From assembly GCF_021083305.1 (NCBI RefSeq), contig NZ_JAJFAY010000005.1:62001-126000 (forward strand): 64,000 nucleotides of DNA. The letters run 5' to 3'. The DNA comes from Haladaptatus sp. DYF46 (GTDB lineage Archaea > Halobacteriota > Halobacteria > Halobacteriales > Haladaptataceae). A program made the position numbers and the translations under genes. Below are positions 57,179 through 64,000 of this stretch, piece after piece. How positions within the stretch are numbered: the stretch's first letter is position 1; every line of letters starts with the position of its first letter. Under the pieces are notes generated by a model that saw nothing but the letters and a program-made list of their open reading frames with translations, did no database searches and was not told the origin of the DNA.

Positions 57179-57808
57179 ATGCCTTCTGCCATCGATGAGA
57201 TCGACGATATTTCTGCTCGGGATATCGCTATTCTGAAGGCCCGTATCGAGCATCCAACTGCTTCGGTGCGAGTGCTAAAGGAACGATTAGAGGATGAGTA
57301 TGGGATCTCTCTGTCGCACAATCGTGTGAACGATATTCTTCGTGAGTTGAGCGACAAGGACGTGTTTCGACAAGTTTCCCTATTAAATGAGAGCTTTTTT
57401 GAGTACCACCTTTTCCAAATCGCATTTCATTATCCTAACTTTGAGGATCGGTGGGAAGAATGCTATGACGATTTGATGAATGACCCCCACGTCTTGATGT
57501 TCTTCAATGCAGACGATTATCATCACTGGCAGTTTATCGCCCGCTTCCGAAAGCACGAGAAAAGCGAAACTTGGAAACACGAATTTTTCAAGAAACATGG
57601 CGATTTGATCGCGCAGTTTGATTCGAGTTCCCTGCCAGAGATACACAAATTCCGCAACGATACGGAGGTACTCGAGCAAATTCTCCACGAAACAGAAGAA
57701 GGGGAAAAGTTCGTAAAAAACAACGACGGGGAAACAGAGGACCGTGAAGAAGATCTCGACGATGAGACAGAGCGGGTAGTCGCCACAGATGGTGGGGCAA
57801 ATGACTGA
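57179..57808 (+). CDS. Lrp/AsnC-type winged-helix regulator
   Basis: 209 aa from the ATG at 57179, 30 bases after a TTTAAT element. The N-terminal HTH reads ARDIAILKARIEHPTASVRVL and SHNRVNDILRELSDKDVFRQV, like Lrp-family wHTH. The middle part (FEYHLFQIAFHYPNFEDRWEE, VLMFFNADDYHHWQFIARF) is a ligand-sensing alpha/beta domain not clearly RAM. An acidic tail ends it. Lying between two paralogous ALDH genes, it is the likely regulator of aldehyde oxidation. Confidence 0.7.
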   Translation: MPSAIDEIDDISARDIAILKARIEHPTASVRVLKERLEDEYGISLSHNRVNDILRELSDKDVFRQVSLLNESFFEYHLFQIAFHYPNFEDRWEECYDDLMNDPHVLMFFNADDYHHWQFIARFRKHEKSETWKHEFFKKHGDLIAQFDSSSLPEIHKFRNDTEVLEQILHETEEGEKFVKNNDGETEDREEDLDDETERVVATDGGAND

Positions 57809-58000
57809 ATTTGGCTCGAATTCATACATATAGGGTTGTGCTTTGTTTTCCGTGTCGGCCTCTATCGAGATCGGTATGGGCGGATCAGAGAAGGGCGGGC
57901 GCGATGCACGAGATAGTAGTTACCAATCTTAACGTCTCCCACAACCGCACCAAATAGTTATGTAGAACCACTAAAGATATATTGACTAGCACTTCGAGCA

Positions 58001-59524
58001 ATGCCAACACATTCTAATACATCTTCGAATCGAAAGCAGATCATCAAACAACGACACAGAGAAGTCGCGAATGACCTCCTCCCGTACTATACTGCTCAAC
58101 TCTACATAGGAGGCAATTGGGTCGACAGTGCCTCCGGACAGACACTCCAAACACGCGACCCAACAACGGGAGAAGTCCTCGCTGAAGTGCAAGCCGGGAA
58201 CGAAGCTGACATCGATCGTGCGGTTGATGCTGCCTGGGAAGCATATGATGATTGTTGGGCCGCATATTCGACAGCAGACCGGCAACGAATATTAACCGAA
58301 ATCGCAGATCGTATCGAGACTCGAAGAGAGGAGTTTGCAAAACTTGAATCGCTTGATAACGGAAAACCGATTACTGAATCCCGTGACGATATTGAGCTAG
58401 TAATCGATCACTTTCGATACTTCGCTGGTGCTGCCCGTTTCTTGGAAGGAAAAACAATTCCTACAGATAGTAATAACCATATCCAGACAATTAAAGAGCC
58501 CTATGGAGTGGTTGGACAAATCACTCCCTGGAATTTCCCGTTGCTGATGGCTTCATGGAAATTGGCACCGGCTCTTGCCGCCGGGAATACAACTGTGTTG
58601 AAGCCAGCTGAGCAGACTCCTCTATCGATAATTGAATTCATCCGCGAAACTGAAGATGTTTTACCGCCCGGTGTTGTCAACCTTATTACCGGATATGGTG
58701 CCGAAGCAGGTGCACCCCTTGTAAGCCATGACGATGTGCGAAAAATCGCTTTTACAGGATCAACTGAAGTCGGCCATGGTGTGATGAAGAACACTGCGAA
58801 CTCGATCACTGATCTTACGTTAGAGCTCGGTGGAAAAAGTCCTGTAATCGTCTTTCCGGATGCTGATATAGAAAAAGCAGTAACAGTCACAACTAAAGCG
58901 TTATTTTTCAACGCAGGAGAGTGCTGCTGTGCTGGGACTCGGTTGCTAATCCATGAGGATATTTACGACCAGTTCCTCCCGGCATATATGGGTGAAGTTG
59001 GAAGTCTGACAGTTGGGGATCCACTCCTAGACGAAACAGAACTAGGTCCGAAAGTATCACAGGCCGAGTTGGAGAGAACGATGCGATATATTGGATGGGC
59101 ACAGGAGGCGGATGCGGAAATTCTAACTGGTGGAGGGCCCCCTGATGATGAAGCGCTTACTGATGGAAATTTTGTCGCACCAACCGTGATTTCAGACCTC
59201 GACCACGAAAGCAGGGTTGCACAAGAGGAAATCTTCGGTCCCGTCGAAGCAGTGTTTCGGTGGTCCTCTTATGATACGATGATCGAATTGGCGAATGACA
59301 CGCAGTTCGGTTTGGCAGCAGGAATCATCACGGACGATTTGGATTCTGCCTATAAGACAGCACGCGATATCGAAGCGGGTAATATCTGGATCAACACCTA
59401 CAATGAATTTCAAGCCGGTCAGCCATTTGGTGGTTACAAACAATCTGGAACCGGTCGTGAGACTGCGTTTGAAACCTTAGAAGAGTATACCCAAACCAAG
59501 AGCATTAATGTCGGGTTTGAGTGA
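58001..59524 (+). CDS. NAD(P)-dependent aldehyde dehydrogenase (copy 2)
   Basis: 507 aa, the same length as copy 1 and collinear with it. FTGSTEVGHGVMKN, LTLELGGKSPVIVF with catalytic Glu, GECCCAGTRLLI with nucleophile Cys, QEEIFGPVEAVFRW. Codon use is more AT-rich than copy 1, so the two have diverged for some time or had different origins. An AAAGATATA element lies about 20-27 bases before the ATG. Confidence 0.92.
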   Translation: MPTHSNTSSNRKQIIKQRHREVANDLLPYYTAQLYIGGNWVDSASGQTLQTRDPTTGEVLAEVQAGNEADIDRAVDAAWEAYDDCWAAYSTADRQRILTEIADRIETRREEFAKLESLDNGKPITESRDDIELVIDHFRYFAGAARFLEGKTIPTDSNNHIQTIKEPYGVVGQITPWNFPLLMASWKLAPALAAGNTTVLKPAEQTPLSIIEFIRETEDVLPPGVVNLITGYGAEAGAPLVSHDDVRKIAFTGSTEVGHGVMKNTANSITDLTLELGGKSPVIVFPDADIEKAVTVTTKALFFNAGECCCAGTRLLIHEDIYDQFLPAYMGEVGSLTVGDPLLDETELGPKVSQAELERTMRYIGWAQEADAEILTGGGPPDDEALTDGNFVAPTVISDLDHESRVAQEEIFGPVEAVFRWSSYDTMIELANDTQFGLAAGIITDDLDSAYKTARDIEAGNIWINTYNEFQAGQPFGGYKQSGTGRETAFETLEEYTQTKSINVGFE

Positions 59525-59713
59525 AAATTTCCGGTAATCAGTTTCCTCTTCTCAACTGCTAGCTGCTGCAGGATTTACCTCTCGATGTACCCTCTATAGT
59601 AATCAACCTCTGCAACGGCGAACTCATGCAAAGTTTACATGAGTTGGGCCATTTGGCAGTGTAATATTTGCACTAATCGAATATTTAGTATTATTTGTAA
59701 TCCATTACTCCGT

Positions 59714-60871
59714 ATGAGCCATGATATTGTCGTACTTGGTGCAGGGTACGCGGGGACAAGTGCAGTGCAAAGCTTAGAACAGCGTTTTCAGCATAGAGAT
59801 TGTAATATAACATGGGTTGACCTCCATGATTATCACTTAGTGCTGCATGAGGTACACAGAGTAATTCGAAATCCAGATGCAAAACACGAAATTACAATTC
59901 CGATCAATGAGATTAAGGAATCATCAACGAACTTCATCCGGGGTCGGGTCGAAACTATCGAGACTGATCAACAAGTTATCAGTCTTGATGATGGCACTGA
60001 AATATCATATGATTACGTTCTCATTGCTCTTGGGAGCCAGACCGCCTATTATGGAATCTCCGGATTGTCGGATAATGCACATACATTGAAGTCACTTGAT
60101 GATGCACTAGCCATCCACGATCAGTTGAGAGATCAAGCGAATACCGCTTCAGAAGAGAATCCAGTACACGTCGTTGTTGGTGGTGCAGGTCTCTCCGGTA
60201 TCCAAACTGCAGGTGAAATTGCCGCGTTAGCTGATGAAGAAGGGCTCCCAATTTCGGTCACTCTCGTTGAAGCAATGGAGTCAATTATGCCAGGCCATTC
60301 ATCTGACCTCCAGCGATCCGTTCGGAGGGAATTAGAACAGGCGAACATTGATATCCTTACTGATGACCCAATTACCGAAGCAAAAGCAACTGAGATCGAG
60401 TTTGCGAGTGGAAATTCCGCTAACTTTGATCTCTTTATTTGGACGGGAGGGATTACAGGGCGGGATACCATGGAATCCGTCTCGGTCGCGAAAGAACACA
60501 ATCGAGTGCAGGCAGACACGACCTTCAAGACGAGTGACAACTCCGTGTTCGTAATTGGCGACGCAGGGCTCATCAACGATGGAGATGGCGTTATTCCGCC
60601 AACTGCACAAGCTGCTTGGCAAGCTGCTAATACCGTCGCCAAAAATATTGAGCGGTCAATTGACGAGAAACCACTTGAAGCGTGGAATTATTCGGATAAA
60701 GGAACTGTAATTTCGATCGGTGAATCCGCTGTTGCACATAGTGTACCAGTTTCCCCTATCGAGACGTTTGGCTCCTATCCGGCACAAATCTTGAAAAAGA
60801 TGGTTGCTGCACGCTGGATCGCTAGTGTGACGACTTGGAGTCGCGCCCTCAGGTCCTGGAAGACACTCTAA
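59714..60871 (+). CDS. Type II NADH dehydrogenase-like FAD oxidoreductase
   Basis: 385 aa from the ATG at 59714. FAD-binding DIVVLGAGYAGTSAVQSLEQR, a second dinucleotide fold VHVVVGGAGLSGIQTAGEIAAL for NADH, IWTGGITGRD, and the FAD-contacting VFVIGDAGLINDGDG with PPTAQAAWQAANTVAKNI. Such single-subunit enzymes pass electrons from NADH to quinone at the membrane. It follows the ALDH by 189 bases on the same strand, a likely sink for NADH made by the alcohol and aldehyde dehydrogenases. Confidence 0.85.
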   Translation: MSHDIVVLGAGYAGTSAVQSLEQRFQHRDCNITWVDLHDYHLVLHEVHRVIRNPDAKHEITIPINEIKESSTNFIRGRVETIETDQQVISLDDGTEISYDYVLIALGSQTAYYGISGLSDNAHTLKSLDDALAIHDQLRDQANTASEENPVHVVVGGAGLSGIQTAGEIAALADEEGLPISVTLVEAMESIMPGHSSDLQRSVRRELEQANIDILTDDPITEAKATEIEFASGNSANFDLFIWTGGITGRDTMESVSVAKEHNRVQADTTFKTSDNSVFVIGDAGLINDGDGVIPPTAQAAWQAANTVAKNIERSIDEKPLEAWNYSDKGTVISIGESAVAHSVPVSPIETFGSYPAQILKKMVAARWIASVTTWSRALRSWKTL

Positions 60872-61025
60872 GCACTCACCATTTCCGGGGAGATGTGATC
60901 GACGAAGCCATAACAGGGTTCGGTAGGTGACCTATCGACGCCATTACTGAATTTTTTATTGCTATTCAAAAGGAAATGTTCACGGTATAGGGATCTTTAT
61001 TATTGGGGGAGGTATTCAAATAGAC

Positions 61026-61145
61026 ATGGTTGATAATGATAATCTCTGGGATAAAGTGGAATTGGATACGCGACTTGAAGAAACAGAATCGTTCACACCA
61101 CCGGGATCGTTCATCGAACAGGCCAATATTTCTGATTCGAGCGTT
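61026..61145 (+). pseudogene. Acetyl-CoA synthetase N-terminal fossil
   Basis: About 40 codons read LWDKVELDTRLEETESFTPP then GSFIEQANISDSSV. This is the N-terminal entry segment of haloarchaeal acetate-CoA ligase (RLEE..F.PP..F.EQANV/ISD). After that the frame becomes unrelated and ends at 61232. The rest of the 650-residue gene is absent. Confidence 0.55.
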
Positions 61146-61303
61146 TTGACGGCCATCAGATTTCATTTGTCGATCACACGAGTGCAGTGCTTCTCGAGAG
61201 CACGAGATAGAGCATCTGTTTGTCTTCGATAGTGACTTTCAACAATGGGGGGTAGAGTCTATATTACAGAAATAGCTTTCCGTATTCAAAACAGTAGAAG
61301 AGT

Positions 61304-61513
61304 ATGTCTTCGCCAGATTCCACGTCCGAGGAAACGACAATATTTCCAAACCAACGGTGGAACGTGGTGCTCGCAGCCACATTTACTCTTCTGGGAGTCT
61401 ATTACATACTCTCTCCAGAGATGGGTGCTGAATCATCTCCGGTTGGTGTTCCATTCCTGTTACTGGGTGTATTCGGATTTATCGTCTCCGTTGTGAGATA
61501 CGTTCGTCACTAG
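61304..61513 (+). CDS. Small two-span membrane protein
   Basis: 69 aa. Acidic N-terminus (MSSPDSTSEETTIFP), then VVLAATFTLLGVYYIL and GVPFLLLGVFGFIVSVVRYV. Unknown function. Confidence 0.55.
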   Translation: MSSPDSTSEETTIFPNQRWNVVLAATFTLLGVYYILSPEMGAESSPVGVPFLLLGVFGFIVSVVRYVRH

Positions 61514-61600
61514 CTGGTATTGAAACTGGACATGAACCATCGTGTAGCCAAGTACTGCATGCTGGAAACCTTCATTAGTTCTGAACTCACCTCTTAGACC

Positions 61601-61753
61601 ATGGGAAAGTTAGTAGCAATAACGACGGATAACAAGGAAATAGAATGTCACGATATAAGAGAAGGAGACAATGGTTTACAACTTCGTAACGAGGAGAAAG
61701 ATCTCGTTGGATATATTCCCTATAACCGTCTCTGTTACGTAGAAACGACGTAA
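61601..61753 (+). CDS. Small conserved-type haloarchaeal protein
   Basis: 50 aa, MGKLVAITTDNKEIECHDI then LQLRNEEKDLVGYIPYNRLCYVETT. The pattern of a short beta barrel ending in G.IPY..L.Y is common in small haloarchaeal ORFs. Function unknown. Confidence 0.5.
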   Translation: MGKLVAITTDNKEIECHDIREGDNGLQLRNEEKDLVGYIPYNRLCYVETT

Positions 61754-62099
61754 GCGAATCTCTGAAATCACTAATTCAGATTACTGGCGACGATATACTT
61801 CGAGTAATCTGTGAGTCCGAGTTTCCAGCGGTGACCGTTCGGTGGGTTGTAGATTTTTGTACCGATAGCCACATGATATGGTTTCGAAGAAAGAAGAATA
61901 CATGTCGTGTCCTGATACGAAATTCACAAAGCGTTGTTCAATCTAATCGCCGCACTACTTGGAGATTGTGCGACGACGGCGCAAGTCTGGGATGGGCCGA
62001 ACGATACCAAAGAGGGTTCGGTTGAAGCTGACACCGATGGCTAATCCAAGAGAGAACCATGGGAAAATCTCAACCGGGAGTGTACTGTTGGATCGAACG
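61754..62099. other. Intergenic, no gene seen
   Basis: About 350 bases. Short Arg-rich frames only. Confidence 0.5.
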
Positions 62100-62631
62100 T
62101 TATCCGAATGACTGTAAACTGGACTCGGAATATTGCTCCAGTTCCTGCTCAGTATCCAATTCGCGCCACCCAAACGGTGACAACACACTCGCTGCCCCAC
62201 GAACTAACAACTCTCGATAAAACCCAATATCATACGCACCCAGATTCTCACTCGCCAACATCACTCGCTCTCGCGACTACTTCGAATCATCCATCACCAC
62301 ATACAAAACGCTCTGTCCAGGGGCATGCACCAACCCCAACTCAGCCGCTCGCTCTAATGCTGCTACACTCCGCGTGGACTGCGTGTAGTCCTCCTTCTTT
62401 TTCGAAACCCAATTCGTGATCACCAACTCATTCGGATCAACTGCCCCTCGCTCAAGTCGATCAACCTACGACCGCAGTTCCTCACAAACTGCCTCTGGAT
62501 CACGATACGCATCCACCGTTCGAATCAACGCTTTCTGTGTATCATCGATATCAAACCATTTTGTCGATCCCTTCTGATTATCGGCTCGGTATCGAAACGA
62601 CAAGAGCCGTCTATAAAATACAGCGAGAGTA
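62100..62631 (-). pseudogene. polB: DNA polymerase B C-terminal remnant (copy 2)
   Basis: Minus-strand frame: STKWFDIDDTQKALIRTVDA, DPEAVCEELRS, an in-frame TAG, VDRLERGAVDPNELVITNWV, YTQSTRSVAALERAAELG, APGQSVLYVVMDDSK, a second TAG, SRERVMLASENLGAYDIGFY and REL...LSPFGW. It is the C-terminal third of a family B DNA polymerase with two nonsense codons. The upstream part is cut where the TnpB element's hairpin begins at 62632. Confidence 0.75.
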
Positions 62632-62653
62632 CCACGGGTCACCTGACCCGTGG
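62632..62653. repeat. Perfect 10-bp hairpin at the left end of the TnpB element
   Basis: CCACGGGTCA-CC-TGACCCGTGG. It lies at the abrupt junction between polB sequence and the TnpB element and is probably the subterminal hairpin recognised for IS200/IS605-type transposition. Confidence 0.6.
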
Positions 62654-62667
62654 GTGAATCGCGTCCA

Positions 62668-62874
62668 ATGACCAACCAACCGCACAATCGCAACAACTAT
62701 GTTACCACGGATGATACCATGAATTGCAACACAATGGACGAACGTCACCTCAGAGTCGCCCTTTCAGACGACGACATCCAACGCGCCAAAGAGTACGCCG
62801 ACGCTCGTGGGCTTCGAATGCCACGCGCCTACGCCGACCTCATTCGCGCCGGTCTCAACGCCGAGGACGATTAA
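62668..62874 (+). CDS. Small RHH-like protein of the TnpB element
   Basis: 68 aa from the ATG at 62668 (an internal Met at 62734 begins the conserved part). The end MDERHLRVALSDDDIQRAKE then LRMPRAYADLIRAGLNAEDD has strand-helix-helix spacing like CopG-type DNA-binding proteins. It ends three bases before the tnpB start, so they are probably co-translated. Such small ORFs precede tnpB in some haloarchaeal elements and may regulate it. Confidence 0.55.
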   Translation: MTNQPHNRNNYVTTDDTMNCNTMDERHLRVALSDDDIQRAKEYADARGLRMPRAYADLIRAGLNAEDD

Positions 62875-62877
62875 CAC

Positions 62878-64000
62878 ATGGACATCACGCTTTGCTGTCG
62901 TGCCTATCCCAACGAGGAAGTGGCCAGCGAAGCGTGGCGACATATCAACATTCACCGCCAAATCAGAAACCACGCCGTCAGAGACTACTATTCTCACGCA
63001 CCTACCAACAAACCGAGTGCGTACGATCAAGTCAACAAGCTTCCGGCGTGGAAGAAACGGTGGTCGGAATGGAAAGAGGTGTCAGCACATGCCGCCCAAC
63101 AAACGGTCTCGCAAATCCACAAAGACCTGAAAACCTTGCGGAAAAAGCGAAAGAAAGGCTACAAAGTTGGGCGTTTGCGGTGGCAAGGTGCGGGAGAAGT
63201 ACGGTCAGTCGCGTATCAATCAGAAGGCTTCAACGTGGATAACAACACGGGCCAAAATGGGTACGTGACACTTCATCTCTCCAAAATCGGCGACCTACGG
63301 GTGAGGGAATCGCACCCGATCCCGAAAACAGACGACATCAAGCGCGTCATCCTCAAGAAAGAGACAACCGGCGAATGGTTCGCCTGTTTCGTCACCGATA
63401 TTCCGAAAGTGGAGAAACCCGCTATCGAGAGCATCAACCGCACGAACAGCGTCGGGGTCGATCTTGGGATTCTGTCGTACATCCACACTACGGACAACCT
63501 CTCGGTCGAATCGCTCGACGTAACCGATGAGTACGACCGATATGCAAGAGAACAACGGTCGTTAGACCGGAAAGAACACGGGTCGGCCAATTGGGAGAAA
63601 CAACGGCGGGAAACGGCGAAAGCCAAGCGAGCAATCAAACGGAAGGTGCTCGACTTTCAGCACAAACTTTCGACGTGGTTAGTGAAGGAATACGACGCGG
63701 TGTTCGTCGAAGACTTGGACGTGAAGTCGATGCTCGAAACCAGCCATTCCGCCAAGAACAAGCAGGACGCGGCATGGTCGCGGTTTCTCGACTTGCTCGA
63801 ATACAAGGGCGAACTCCATGGAACATACGTTCTCCGTGTCGATGCACGTGGGACGACGAAAGAGTGTTCTCGATGTAGTGTCGAGACCAGCAAGCCACTG
63901 TGGGTTCGGGAACACTCATGTCCGGCGTGCGGCCATACGGAAGACCGCGATTTGAACGCGGCGAAGAATATTCAAAACAGAGGTTTAGAAGAACTCTTTT
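62878..64000 (+). CDS. tnpB: TnpB RNA-guided nuclease (IS1341-type), 3'-truncated by the window edge
   Basis: The frame is open from the ATG at 62878 to the right edge, 374 codons. RuvC catalytic residues are intact: Asp195 (VGVDLGI), Glu278 (VFVEDLDVK) and Asp358 (DRDLNAAKNI). The zinc finger has CSRC (330, 333) and CPAC (348, 351). Only the last few dozen residues and the omega-RNA/right end fall outside. No TnpA is nearby, so the element is non-autonomous. TnpB cuts DNA guided by RNA from its own 3' end. Confidence 0.92.
   Translation, partial: MDITLCCRAYPNEEVASEAWRHINIHRQIRNHAVRDYYSHAPTNKPSAYDQVNKLPAWKKRWSEWKEVSAHAAQQTVSQIHKDLKTLRKKRKKGYKVGRLRWQGAGEVRSVAYQSEGFNVDNNTGQNGYVTLHLSKIGDLRVRESHPIPKTDDIKRVILKKETTGEWFACFVTDIPKVEKPAIESINRTNSVGVDLGILSYIHTTDNLSVESLDVTDEYDRYAREQRSLDRKEHGSANWEKQRRETAKAKRAIKRKVLDFQHKLSTWLVKEYDAVFVEDLDVKSMLETSHSAKNKQDAAWSRFLDLLEYKGELHGTYVLRVDARGTTKECSRCSVETSKPLWVREHSCPACGHTEDRDLNAAKNIQNRGLEELF

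Overview
The window is haloarchaeal DNA. Proteins are strongly acidic, secreted proteins carry twin-arginine and lipobox signals, there is a HalOD1 protein and a halocyanin-like copper protein, TATA boxes sit about 25-30 bases before start codons, and an Orc1/Cdc6 gene lies beside ORB-type repeats. An origin, two ParA partition modules, several toxin-antitoxin pairs and many transposon scars suggest a megaplasmid or secondary replicon rather than the main chromosome. The species cannot be fixed from sequence alone.

Layout. 1-1291: 3' end of a PglZ (BREX-type phage defence) gene and a small downstream ORF. 1555-7580: a winged-helix/PIN-like pair, a TrmB-type regulator, a Tat-secreted GH68 fructosyltransferase, and a ribbon-helix-helix/PIN toxin-antitoxin pair. 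8213-10678: layered remnants (TnpB, IS6-type transposase, DNA polymerase B, IS4/IS5-type transposase) around a cupredoxin gene and a frameshifted membrane protein. 11111-15667: PxpA, PxpB, PxpC with biotin carboxylase and biotin carrier subunits. 16784-17620: a sugar-type SDR. 17764-21430: replication origin, orc1/cdc6, and a ParA module with a repeat-rich candidate centromere. 22835-34499: a pentoside-utilisation cluster (FAH-family dehydratase, GH51, complete sugar ABC importer, YesL-like membrane protein, GH2, nucleoside hydrolase) with gene fossils at its left edge. 35456-42740: an epimerase, an esterase, an interrupted tRNA-like gene, a rubrerythrin-like zinc ribbon, a split Tm-1-like gene pair with a cupin, and a hydrolase. 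42832-47392: small regulators, a VapBC pair and a second ParA module. 47592-49508: divergent SDR and zinc MDR dehydrogenases. 49742-54067: small membrane proteins and decayed genes. 54245-61145: zinc alcohol dehydrogenase, two paralogous aldehyde dehydrogenases around an Lrp-like regulator, a type II NADH dehydrogenase and an acetyl-CoA synthetase fossil. 61304-64000: small proteins, a second polB remnant, and a TnpB element running off the right edge.

How the genes work together. The pentoside cluster would import oligosaccharides, release pentoses (GH51, GH2) and feed a 2-keto-3-deoxypentonate dehydratase step. The alcohol cluster would oxidise alcohol to aldehyde to acid and reoxidise NADH. 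The Pxp genes with BC and BCCP have the parts list of a split urea-carboxylase-like enzyme. Origin, Orc1 and ParA form a replication/segregation unit. The second ParA module may record fusion of two replicons. A 19-bp palindrome, GTTAGTAT-N3-ATACTAAC, recurs at four intergenic positions and may be a shared operator.
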